The notes beneath the pieces are model-generated. The model ran no database searches and had not been told where the DNA came from. It saw nothing but the letters and a program-made list of their open reading frames with translations. A program made the translations under genes and the position numbers. From assembly GCA_937976685.1 (NCBI GenBank), contig CALJWR010000243.1:1-36386 (forward strand): a stretch of 36,386 nt of DNA. The letters run 5' to 3'. Source of the stretch: an uncultured Verrucomicrobiae bacterium. GTDB taxonomy: Bacteria > Verrucomicrobiota > Verrucomicrobiia > Limisphaerales > J093. Shown in pieces: positions 9,280 through 18,326 of the stretch (positions within the stretch are counted from its first letter, which is position 1; each line of letters opens with the position of its first letter).

Positions 9280-9384
9280 GCCTGCCGGTGAATGCCGGCG
9301 CCGACCCTTCTAGGTGAAGCGGCCGGAACTGCAAAGTTCAAAAGCCCGCCACCCCGGAGAACCGTCGCGCTTCCGCGTGGGAGC

Positions 9385-9993
9385 TTACGCGGAGATCGGC
9401 TCGCCGGAGGTCCCGGGGTTGATCAGCGGCTGCACGTCGGGAACCGCGTCGCCGCGGGCCTGGCGAAAGCTGACTTTCGATCGGGGCAGGAGCGTGCCGA
9501 GAAGCAGGTCCGCCAGCGGCAGCACCACGTTGAAGTTCTTGCGCATGTAGCGGTGGTGCAGGAGATGGTGGCCGTTCAAGCGGAAGAAGATTCCGGATCG
9601 TTCCACGACGCGCCGGCGGGGCAGATGCATGCACCAGTGGAGGTACTCGTAAGCACCGTAGTACAGGGCGAACGCCAGGAGGGCACCCACCGCCAGCCCC
9701 CAAATTCCGAACGCATAAGCGATCGCCAGCACGGGCAGTTCACAGAGGGCGATCATGGCCGGGCCGTTCCACCAGGCCATCGGGATGGTTGCCTTGTCGC
9801 GTTCATTCAGCAGGTGGTACGACTCATCAGCCCGAAAGATCCGGTGGTGAATCAGGGCGTGCCGTTCGTACGGGTAACGAAACCCGCGCACTGGCCGGTG
9901 CATCACGTAGCGGTGGAGTGTCCACTCGAAGAAAGAGGCGAAGATCGTTCCTCCCACGATCCCAACGGCGGTCCAAAAAAAGAAGGTTAACAT
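9385..9993 (-). CDS. Membrane di-iron hydroxylase (fatty acid hydroxylase superfamily)
   Basis: The 202-residue protein has several hydrophobic helices and the eight-histidine signature of membrane fatty acid hydroxylases/sterol desaturases: H27-R-Y-V-M-H32, H45 and H49-H50, H119-W-C-M-H123 and H142-H-L-L-H-H147. These residues ligate two irons that use O2 to hydroxylate a lipid or carotenoid substrate. The short size and the first motif (E-W-x-L-H-R-Y-V-M-H) resemble beta-carotene hydroxylase-like and fatty acid 2-hydroxylase-like proteins, but the substrate cannot be decided. The ATG is at 9993; the methyltransferase gene diverges from it. Confidence 0.85.
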   Translation of the reverse strand: MLTFFFWTAVGIVGGTIFASFFEWTLHRYVMHRPVRGFRYPYERHALIHHRIFRADESYHLLNERDKATIPMAWWNGPAMIALCELPVLAIAYAFGIWGLAVGALLAFALYYGAYEYLHWCMHLPRRRVVERSGIFFRLNGHHLLHHRYMRKNFNVVLPLADLLLGTLLPRSKVSFRQARGDAVPDVQPLINPGTSGEPISA

Positions 9994-10135
9994 GAATGAT
10001 TTCCCCGGCAGCCGACAAAGTAGCGCGGGAACCGGCCGGGAGCGAAAACAAAATTACCGGCCAAAGACGCTGGGTTCCGGGTTTCGTCAAAGGGTCCCTT
10101 TGCAGGGCGATTTCTTCCTCGTACGCTGTCAGCCC

Positions 10136-10726
10136 GTGAACGAGACTCTGAATTCGTGGGAGCAGCGCTATCGCAGCGGCGGCGCGCACTGGGACCACGG
10201 CGCTCCCGCTCCCGGACTGGTGGACTTTCTCGCCGCCCATACCGGGCCCCAACGTGGATCGGTACTGGTTCCGGGTTGTGGCTTCGGCCATGACGTTCGG
10301 GCCTGGGCCGGAGCGGGTTACCGGGCCGTGGGCTATGACATCGCGCCGAGCGCCATTCGCGGGTGCCATGCCCGGGAACTGCCCGGCGCGACGGCTGCAG
10401 AGTATCGGGTGGGCGATTTCTTGCGCGACGCGCCTTTCGCGCAATTCGACTGGATCTTCGAGCACACGCTGTTCTGCGCCATCGCGCCGGAGGACCGGGA
10501 TGCTTATACCCGCGCGGTGGAGCGGTGGTTGCGCCCGAGGGGTGAGTTCTTGGCGGTTCACTACATCAATCCCGAGCACCCGGACGGCCCGCCGTTTCCC
10601 GTGAGCCGCGCGGAATTGCTGGACCGGTTCTCTCCGGCTTTCGATCTGCTCGCCGAATGGGTTCCCCGTTCTTATTCCCACCGCAGCGGGCGCGAATTGA
10701 TGCTGTGGTGGAAAAAGAAGGCCTGA
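10136..10726 (+). CDS. SAM-dependent methyltransferase, TPMT-like
   Basis: The 196-residue product has the class I SAM-binding loop V-L-V-P-G-C-G-F-G-H-D (44-53), an acidic end of strand 2 (Y-D-I-A, 67-70), and F-E-H-T-L-F-C-A-I-A-P, typical of the thiopurine S-methyltransferase/thiol or halide methyltransferase family. It ends in a short basic tail (WWKKKA). Start choice: the frame is open to an ATG at 9992, but that codon overlaps the start codon of the divergent hydroxylase, leaving no promoter, and the extension is not family-like. The GTG at 10136 gives the usual family length of about 200 residues. The methyl acceptor is unknown. Confidence 0.82.
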   Translation: MNETLNSWEQRYRSGGAHWDHGAPAPGLVDFLAAHTGPQRGSVLVPGCGFGHDVRAWAGAGYRAVGYDIAPSAIRGCHARELPGATAAEYRVGDFLRDAPFAQFDWIFEHTLFCAIAPEDRDAYTRAVERWLRPRGEFLAVHYINPEHPDGPPFPVSRAELLDRFSPAFDLLAEWVPRSYSHRSGRELMLWWKKKA

Positions 10727-10750
10727 GCTTCCGCGGGGACCTTCGACCGG

Positions 10751-12265
<1,515 letters not shown>

Positions 12266-12367
12266 GCCCGGAGGAAAGACCGAAAATGACCGGCACACAA
12301 GTCGCAGGTCGGCAGCGGCCAATCCTTTCTGGCCTGAGCCCGCCGCAGCCGGGACCCGCGACGTGGC

Positions 12368-13846
12368 TCAACGACCGCCCGCCGGCCGCACAGCGGCCCG
12401 GCCACTTGGGGCGGCCGGATTGTAGGCGGGATTGGGCGACGGGAACTTGGCGCCCACTTCTCGCTGCCAGGCGTGGAGCGCTTCGCGGAGGTGGGCAACG
12501 CGCCAGGGTTCCTTCGCCGCGAGGTCGGTTTGCTCGCCCGGGTCCGTCGCGAGGTTGAAGAGCTCCGCCCGGCCGTCCTCCAGCCACTCGATCAACTTCC
12601 ACTCACCGCGCCGAATGGCCGCGCTGGGCGCGCCTCCTTGATTGCCGTAATGGGGATCGTGCCAAAAGAGCGCGCGCTCGGGTGGGATCTCACCGCGAAG
12701 CAGCGGCAGGAGACTCTGGCCATCGAGGCGTTGACCGGTCTGGGGCTGCGAACCGGCGGCGTCCAGCAGCGTCGGGTAGAAGTCCGGGCTGCTGGCCGGA
12801 ACACCGATCTCCAGCCCCGGTCGAATCACGCCGGGCCAGCGCATCAACAAGGGAACCCGGATGCCGCCCTCATAGAGCCAACCTTTGCCGGCGCGGAGAG
12901 GGTGGTTCGATGTCGGCCAGCCTTCGCTGGTTGAGAGTCCGCCGTTGTCGCTGGTGAAGATGACCAGCGTGTTTCGGGCGAGGCCGAGTTCGTCCAGTTT
13001 GGCGAGGACTTTGCCGACGGCGAGGTCGAGTGCTTCGACCATCCCGGCATAGACCGGGTGATTCTGCGTCAAGCGGACATCCCGCTCGTGTTCGCGGCCC
13101 CACAGCTCCTCGAGGCCCAGGCGGGCTCGTTTGGCCTCGTATTTCCGCCGCAGGTCTTCGCGGGCCATCAGCGGGGTGTGAACCGAGTAGAACGCGAAGT
13201 ACGCGAAGAACGGCCGCTCGCGGTTCGCCTCGATGAATCGCACCGTCTCCGTGGCGAGGCGATCGGGCAGATGCTCGCCGGGCGGGCCGTCCGTGAGACG
13301 AGGATTGCCGTAGGGGGAGAAGTACTGACCGCCGCCGTAGGGGCCACCCCGGTCATTGCCGCCCTGGTTGATGTCGAAACCCTGATCTTCCGGCCAGAAG
13401 CCTTCGGGACCGAGATGCCATTTCCCGGCGAAGAAGGTGGCGTAGCCGGCTGCTTTCAGGCTTTTGGCGAGCGTGGGTGCCTCTCGGGAAAGGCGGTCGG
13501 TGAACGGGGCGGGCAGAAGCTTGGTGTTTCGTTTCCACTGCTCCGGCCGCGTTGGCGCGCCGATGTAGTCAGTGATGCCCCACCGTTGCGGCCACTGGCC
13601 GGTCAGCAGACTTGCTCGCGTCGGCGAGCAGACAGGGCACGCGGCGTAGGCGTCCGTGAACCGCGCCCCCTCCCGGGCCAGCCGATCCAAATGGGGCGTC
13701 TCGTAAAACGTGCTGCCGTAGCAGCCAAGGTCGCGCTGGCCCAAATCATCGGCCAGAAAGAACACGATGTTCGGTCTGGCGACCGCAGCCGCGCCCAGGG
13801 GCAGGCCAAGCAGGCAAACGAGGGAAAATCGCAGCATTGGTTTCAT
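12368..13846 (-). CDS. Exported sulfatase, arylsulfatase A-like
   Basis: The 492-residue protein has a Sec signal peptide (about 1-23), then R-P-N-I-V-F-F-L-A-D-D-L-G with the metal-binding Asp pair (33-34), and the formylglycine motif C73-S-P-T-R-A-S-L-L-T-G. This is the full arylsulfatase signature. F-T-S-D-N-G-G (middle of the protein) is the second metal/catalytic block, and L-R-A-G-K-G-W-L-Y-E-G-G-I-R-V-P is the usual segment after it. It should hydrolyse sulfate esters of sugars or aryl compounds in the periplasm or outside. The ATG at 13846 gives the best signal peptide. The iduronate-type sulfatase follows on the same strand; the two differ in sequence, so they likely act on different sulfate positions. 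Confidence 0.93.
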   Translation of the reverse strand: MKPMLRFSLVCLLGLPLGAAAVARPNIVFFLADDLGQRDLGCYGSTFYETPHLDRLAREGARFTDAYAACPVCSPTRASLLTGQWPQRWGITDYIGAPTRPEQWKRNTKLLPAPFTDRLSREAPTLAKSLKAAGYATFFAGKWHLGPEGFWPEDQGFDINQGGNDRGGPYGGGQYFSPYGNPRLTDGPPGEHLPDRLATETVRFIEANRERPFFAYFAFYSVHTPLMAREDLRRKYEAKRARLGLEELWGREHERDVRLTQNHPVYAGMVEALDLAVGKVLAKLDELGLARNTLVIFTSDNGGLSTSEGWPTSNHPLRAGKGWLYEGGIRVPLLMRWPGVIRPGLEIGVPASSPDFYPTLLDAAGSQPQTGQRLDGQSLLPLLRGEIPPERALFWHDPHYGNQGGAPSAAIRRGEWKLIEWLEDGRAELFNLATDPGEQTDLAAKEPWRVAHLREALHAWQREVGAKFPSPNPAYNPAAPSGRAAVRPAGGR

Positions 13847-13989
13847 GAGTGACGGCCGCCAGTCTAGCCTTTCCGGTCGGTGACGCACTCATTCGTTTTG
13901 GTGACCTCGCCGGCCCCGGAGCGAACCGCCCGTCTCCGACACCTTTTTTCGTGCCCGGAGCAGGTGGTTTCTCTTCTCTTGCTGTGGCC

Positions 13990-14768
13990 ATGCTTCAGGC
14001 AATTCACCCATTGCTGGCGGTTGGCGGCATCGTGTTGGCCCAGATCCTTCCGGCTCCCGCCGCTTCTGCGTCCAGCCTCCGTCTTCGATCCCGCCGCCGT
14101 CTATCAAGAGGCGTGCGCACCGTGTCATGGTGTTTCGGGTCGGGTGCCGGAGGGCGACCCGATGTTGCAGCACTTCAAGAATGGGCCGGCCGATTTTACC
14201 GATCCGCTCTTCAACAGCCGTGAACCGGCGTCGGACTGGTTTTTGGTGACCAAACACGGCGGGCCATCGTTGGCGTTGTCGAGTCAGATGCCCCGTTTCG
14301 CCGACGCGTTCAGCGACGAGGAAATCTCCGCCCTGGTCGCCTACGTCAAGCAGTTCCCGGAGGACCGGGGCTATCCACCGGGCGACCTTAACTTCTTCTT
14401 GCCGATCCGCACGATCAAGGCGTTCCCGGAGGACGAGGTCGTTCTTAAGATGCGTTACCAGGATACGGGCGCGTCGGAAGTTGGCGGAACATCGCGGAGC
14501 TGGAAAAGCGCATCGGTCGCCGGCATCAGGTGACCTTGGAGTTGATCCATGAGATCGAGGATGACGATGGTTCGCTGGCCGGGATGGAGGCGGGTTGGAA
14601 AACGGCGCTGACCCCGCAACTGCATTTCGGTCCGAGCCTCGGTGGTCATGTACGGCTCAACACCGGCGTCGAAATCCCGGTCAGCCGGCGGGATTACGAC
14701 TTCCGTGTCCACGCCATGTTGACTTGGGATTTCGCGGATGGTTGGTTTTGGAAGGGTGGTGAGGGAAC
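13990..14768 (+). pseudogene. Frameshifted cytochrome c / outer-membrane barrel-like fusion
   Basis: Three consecutive pieces of one protein lie in shifted frames. From ATG 13990 a signal peptide (M-L-Q-A-I-H-P-L-L-A-V ... A-A-S-A) is read. Near 14065-14085 the reading moves by one base to a cytochrome c domain with the heme-binding C-A-P-C-H motif and an axial Met in S-Q-M-P-R-F. Near 14470-14481 it returns to the first frame, giving W-R-N-I-A-E-L-E-K-R-I-G and a beta-strand-rich tail. The two shifts are opposite in sign. In bacteria such cytochromes carry a C-terminal barrel-like domain; here that domain is also shorter than I expect. The end is uncertain because the last frame runs into the convergent pseudopilin gene. 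It is either a decayed gene or one with two indel errors. Confidence 0.72.
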
Positions 14769-14771
14769 GGG

Positions 14772-15674
14772 TCACTCGGGCAGGCGCGTGGAAGCCCGGG
14801 CCTTGAGCCACTCAAGATCGCGGTTGCCCGGCAGGTACAGGGTGAGGTGGTTGGGAATCCACTTGGCCCGGGCCTGTTCCACCGTGGCCGGGTCGGCCCA
14901 TTTGCGCGTCTCCACGTGACCGTCCGCGAAGGAGGTTACCCCCGACTTCTCGTGCTCGGCGGAAGGCAGATGGAAAAACAATCCTTCGAGACTGCCGAGG
15001 TGAATCACGAAACCCGAATAGCAGATATTGCCGGGCGCCACGTCGAGGAAAAGCAGCGTCTGCGCCGGAGAACCGCTGGCCAGTTCGGCACCCTTGCGGA
15101 ACGTCCAGTACCGCGCGCTGTTGAAACCGGGGATCCACTCGGCCCAGCCGATGTAGGAGTTCAGCGAGTAGCTCCGCAGACGCGGATATTCGCGCCCGGC
15201 AATCTCCACTTTGCTGCGGTCGGCCGGGCATTTGTAAATCGCCGGATCGGCCAAATAGGGCGCAAAGCTGGCGAAGCGCGGATTGACCAGATAATCGCGG
15301 TTCGTCATGGCTCCGGGGTTTTGGTGCGCGTCGCCAACGACCCAAAGCCGGTGCCCCGCCAGCGTCTGTTCCGAGCCGGCGCCGTTTTCGGGCAAGAGGT
15401 CGTTGTGATCCGTCGCGTAAAGTGACCACGTGAGGGCAAGCTGCTTGACGTTGCTGACGCAGGCAATTTTCCGCGCCTTGGCCTTCACGCCGGCCAAAGC
15501 CGGCAGGAGCAGCCCCGCCAGGATCGCAATGATGGCGATGACCACCAGCAACTCAATCAGGGTAAATCCGGCCAGCGGAGGAGAAACCAAACCCGGCGCG
15601 GCGACGCGTCCGCCAAACCGCGCTCGCGGTTTGAGGGTGGACACGGCAACGGGGATGGCCAACGGGCACCGCAT
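14772..15674 (-). CDS. Pseudopilin-like protein with H-x9-DG C-terminus, long leader
   Basis: This is a second copy of the kind at 393-1250: 300 residues, a basic leader, G36, then F-T-L-I-E-L-L-V-V and a hydrophobic helix; the conserved Glu is E41. Near the C-terminus, His is followed by nine residues and Asp-Gly ([12 protein letters not shown]). The leader is 36 residues, much longer than in the first copy (17), so the true start could be an internal codon; the ATG at 15674 is the only ATG close to it. The two copies share the A-x-x-K-A-K-A segment after the helix and the N-x-K-Q-L-x-L-x-W-x-L-Y-A motif. It lies 100 bp downstream of kamA on the same strand. Confidence 0.88.
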   Translation of the reverse strand: MRCPLAIPVAVSTLKPRARFGGRVAAPGLVSPPLAGFTLIELLVVIAIIAILAGLLLPALAGVKAKARKIACVSNVKQLALTWSLYATDHNDLLPENGAGSEQTLAGHRLWVVGDAHQNPGAMTNRDYLVNPRFASFAPYLADPAIYKCPADRSKVEIAGREYPRLRSYSLNSYIGWAEWIPGFNSARYWTFRKGAELASGSPAQTLLFLDVAPGNICYSGFVIHLGSLEGLFFHLPSAEHEKSGVTSFADGHVETRKWADPATVEQARAKWIPNHLTLYLPGNRDLEWLKARASTRLPE

Positions 15675-15774
15675 TGTCGCCGTCAACGTAGCATTCCCTC
15701 TGCCGGCCCAAAAGGCCGGACGGAAGCGCCATTCATTTGTGCCCCAGGCTTGGGCTGAAGAAAGACGCGCCGAC

Positions 15775-17013
15775 TCAGACGAAGCCCGACTCGTTCGGGG
15801 GCGGCACCCCTTTGAACAGCGGCGTGCCGTCGGTGGCCTCCGGGTACTCAAAGATGCGACCTTCGAAGTTGCGGATCACCACGCGGTCTTTGTTGCGGCT
15901 GAGCACGTACTCAGGACTGACCGGCACCTTGCCGCCGCCGCCAGGCGCATCAATCACGTAGGTGGGCACGGCATAGCCGGTCGTGTGGCCGCGCAGCCCT
16001 TCCATGATTTGCAGACCGCGCCGGACGCTGGCCCGCAAGTGGGCCGAGCCGGCGATCAGGTCGCACTGGTAGATGTAGTAGGGCCGCACCCGGCACATCA
16101 GGAGCTTCTGCACGTGCGCCCGCATGACGGCCACGTCGTCGTTCACGTGGCGAAGCAGGACGGATTGGTTGCCGAGCGGGATGCCCGCGTCCGCCAGCCG
16201 CGCCAGGGCAGCCCGAACTTCGGTGGTCAGCTCCCTCGGATGGTTCGAGTGGATGCTGACGAACAGGGGGTGAAACTGCCGTAGCATCGCGCACAGTTCG
16301 GGCGTGATGCGCTGGGGCAGGAAAATCGGAATTCGGGAGCCGATCCGGAGAAACTCGACGTGCGGAATGGCCCGCAGCCGGCTGAGCAGATACTCCAGCT
16401 TTTCGTCGCTGAACAGGAGCGGATCCCCGCCGCTGAGCAGGACGTCTCGCACCTCGGGATGCCGCGCAATGTAGTCAATCTGGCGATCGAACTCGGGGTG
16501 AAAGTCGTAGCCGGTCGCGTTGCTTACGAGGCGCGAGCGCGTGCAGTAGCGGCAGTACGCTGCGCACCGGTCCGTGACCAGGAAGAGAACCCGATCCGGA
16601 TAGCGATGCACCAGACCGGGCACCGGGGAATGCGAATCCTCGCCGCAGGGGTCGGTCATTTCCCAGGGCGCGGTGTCCGTTTCTTCCAGCCGGGGAATGA
16701 CTTGCCGCCGGATGGGACAGTTTTCGTCGGACGGATCAATCAGGTTGAAGAAGTACGGCGTGATCGCCATGGCCAGCCGGGTGTCCGCCAGCACCGCCCC
16801 GGCGCGCTCCTCGGGCGTGAGCGTGGGAAGGAACCGCTCCAACTGCTCCAGACGCGTGATGCGGTGCTTGAGCTGCCAGCGCCAATCGTTCCAATCGGCG
16901 TCGGTCACGTTGGCCCAAAATCCTCGACCGGCGGACTGGAAAGCCTTCAGGGCGGAGAGTCGTGCGGGGTCGGGTGGTTCCCCGCCACCCTGAGATGCCT
17001 CTTCGGTCAACAT
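15775..17013 (-). CDS. kamA: Lysine 2,3-aminomutase
   Basis: The 412-residue protein matches clostridial lysine 2,3-aminomutase along its length. The N-terminus has W-N-D-W-x-W-Q-L-K, followed by [15 protein letters not shown] and the radical SAM cluster motif C150-A-A-Y-C154-R-Y-C157. R159 corresponds to the arginine that holds the lysine carboxylate. The segments Y-Q-C-D-L and [10 protein letters not shown] keep both Asp residues that bind the lysine side-chain amine and the PLP-binding Lys. It should convert L-lysine to L-beta-lysine with SAM, PLP and a 4Fe-4S cluster. The beta-lysine acetyltransferase AblB, which would make an osmolyte, is not adjacent. EpmB is a shorter relative; length and residues favour KamA. 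Confidence 0.93.
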   Translation of the reverse strand: MLTEEASQGGGEPPDPARLSALKAFQSAGRGFWANVTDADWNDWRWQLKHRITRLEQLERFLPTLTPEERAGAVLADTRLAMAITPYFFNLIDPSDENCPIRRQVIPRLEETDTAPWEMTDPCGEDSHSPVPGLVHRYPDRVLFLVTDRCAAYCRYCTRSRLVSNATGYDFHPEFDRQIDYIARHPEVRDVLLSGGDPLLFSDEKLEYLLSRLRAIPHVEFLRIGSRIPIFLPQRITPELCAMLRQFHPLFVSIHSNHPRELTTEVRAALARLADAGIPLGNQSVLLRHVNDDVAVMRAHVQKLLMCRVRPYYIYQCDLIAGSAHLRASVRRGLQIMEGLRGHTTGYAVPTYVIDAPGGGGKVPVSPEYVLSRNKDRVVIRNFEGRIFEYPEATDGTPLFKGVPPPNESGFV

Positions 17014-17163
17014 CGCGGCGAACCATAGGAGGGGGAGGGGGCTTGTCAAGGGAACCGCCCGGCTTGCCAGATACCGCGCTGCTCTCGACCGTGCCGGGTC
17101 TTTGCTACCTTCGATGCTTGCCCGCCGATGCCTTGCGCCAAGCGCCGTCGGCGGCGGCGAAGA

Positions 17164-17853
17164 TCAGCCGAGACCGCCCGCAGGCCCGGCCGAGCTTGCC
17201 TCCTCTTCTTCGCCCGCCTCGCCCCCCTCCCACGGCGGGTAAAGCTCCGCAGGCAGTTCGCCGCGTCGAATCAACTCGTGCAGATCGCGGATGATGGTGC
17301 GGCGTGCCACGCGAAACCGGCGGGCCAGAGCGGAGATGTTCGGACGCTCGGTGGTCCCCTGAAGCTGGCGGCGGATTTCCGTCTGCCGGGCCAGCCGGTC
17401 GGTCGAGCGGCTGAGCAACTCCTCCACATCCACCCGGCGGGATCGCTCCAGCGCCTCGAACTGACGGATGATCTCGGCCTCACCGCAGTCGCGCAACGCC
17501 GTGGCGATGGTGCGCTTGAGTTCTTCCAAGTCCACGGGCTTGGTCAGGCAGTAGTGCGCCCGACGGGGCCCCTGGAGCGCCCCCATCTGCTGCGCCACCT
17601 CAAGCGCGCCCGACACGATGATGATCGGCACGTAGGGCAGCAGGTCCTTCATCTCGGGCAGGTAGTCCAGACCCAACTCGCCGCGGGCGAGCACGTGGTC
17701 CAGAATGATGACGTGCGGGCGCTCCTTCGGCAGCGACTGCAGGGCACGCGACGCGGTCTTCGCCCGAATCAACTCGTAGTCCTTCAAGGCCTCCTCGTAC
17801 AACTCGTATTGGAGGTCATCATCCTCAACGACCAGAATGCGCGGCCGGTTCAT
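17164..17853 (-). CDS. Orphan response regulator with C-terminal HTH
   Basis: The 229-residue protein begins with a receiver domain (5-118): acidic pocket E10-D11-D12, phosphoacceptor D52, switch S81 and K105 in T-K-P. A helical linker rich in charged residues (about 125-168) follows, and then a helix-turn-helix (172-200, S-A-L-A-R-R-F-R-V-A-R-R-T-I-I-R-D-L) resembling DeoR/HTH_11-type winged helices. The last 20 residues are acidic and Gly-rich. The receiver-linker-HTH order with a DeoR-like end is not one of the common OmpR, NarL or NtrC layouts. It is probably a DNA-binding regulator; no kinase is adjacent. The ATG at 17853 starts directly before the receiver fold. Confidence 0.85.
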   Translation of the reverse strand: MNRPRILVVEDDDLQYELYEEALKDYELIRAKTASRALQSLPKERPHVIILDHVLARGELGLDYLPEMKDLLPYVPIIIVSGALEVAQQMGALQGPRRAHYCLTKPVDLEELKRTIATALRDCGEAEIIRQFEALERSRRVDVEELLSRSTDRLARQTEIRRQLQGTTERPNISALARRFRVARRTIIRDLHELIRRGELPAELYPPWEGGEAGEEEEASSAGPAGGLG

Positions 17854-18326
17854 TTTGTTGAGAAAGTTGGTGCGGCCGGAAGCCGAGATCAAGATGTGCC
17901 GCCGGAGACACGGTGGCGCAAAACGGGTCGTCGCCGATCGCTTGGGCCGACTTCGGAGCTCCGTTGCCGGGCCTTCAGCCTCGCAAGCTCCGGTTGGCCG
18001 GGCTGGGACAGCGCAATTAACCAGCGAGCGGGCGGCGAGGGCTGAAGGGGGGCGCGGCGGCCCGCGTTCCAAGTCGCCCGGCGGCAAAGGTTCGTGGAGT
18101 TGGCGGCGGCCATCATGAGCGTATGACAGCCCGCCAGATGCTCACGCCCGGCGGGCTGCCCCTTGCCTATCCGTCGCCCGATGAAACTGCTGTCGGTTCC
18201 AGACCGAGCCGCCGGTCCGCCCACAGGTTCGGGCCGCGACTCGGAGCAGGACCACTCCCTTCGCTGCTGACTGCCCGGCCTACGGACCACGGGTCCGCTA
18301 GATCGCGGTGGATCCGGGCCGGAATG
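17854..18326. other. 473-bp intergenic stretch with a 9-bp GC hairpin
   Basis: I see no convincing gene between the response regulator and the subtilase stop codon. A perfect 9-bp inverted repeat (CAGCCCGCC at 18127-18135, GGCGGGCTG at 18150-18158, 14-nt loop) lies 170 bp beyond the subtilase stop. It has no T-run, so it is not a classical intrinsic terminator, but it could help end transcription or stabilise the mRNA. The rest is probably the response-regulator promoter region. Confidence 0.45.

Noticed and set aside
8068-9291. Plus-strand frame of 407 codons opposite cimA
   Set aside because: It is antisense to a gene with clear citramalate synthase motifs; a GC-driven shadow.
9991-9994. 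ATG at 9992 as start of the methyltransferase, overlapping the hydroxylase start on the other strand (shared CATG)
   Set aside because: It would leave no promoter for either gene and adds 48 residues not found in TPMT-like proteins; GTG at 10136 is preferred.
18127-18158. 9-bp inverted repeat as intrinsic terminator of the subtilase
   Set aside because: No T-run follows in either direction and the loop is 14 nt, so a classical terminator is not supported.
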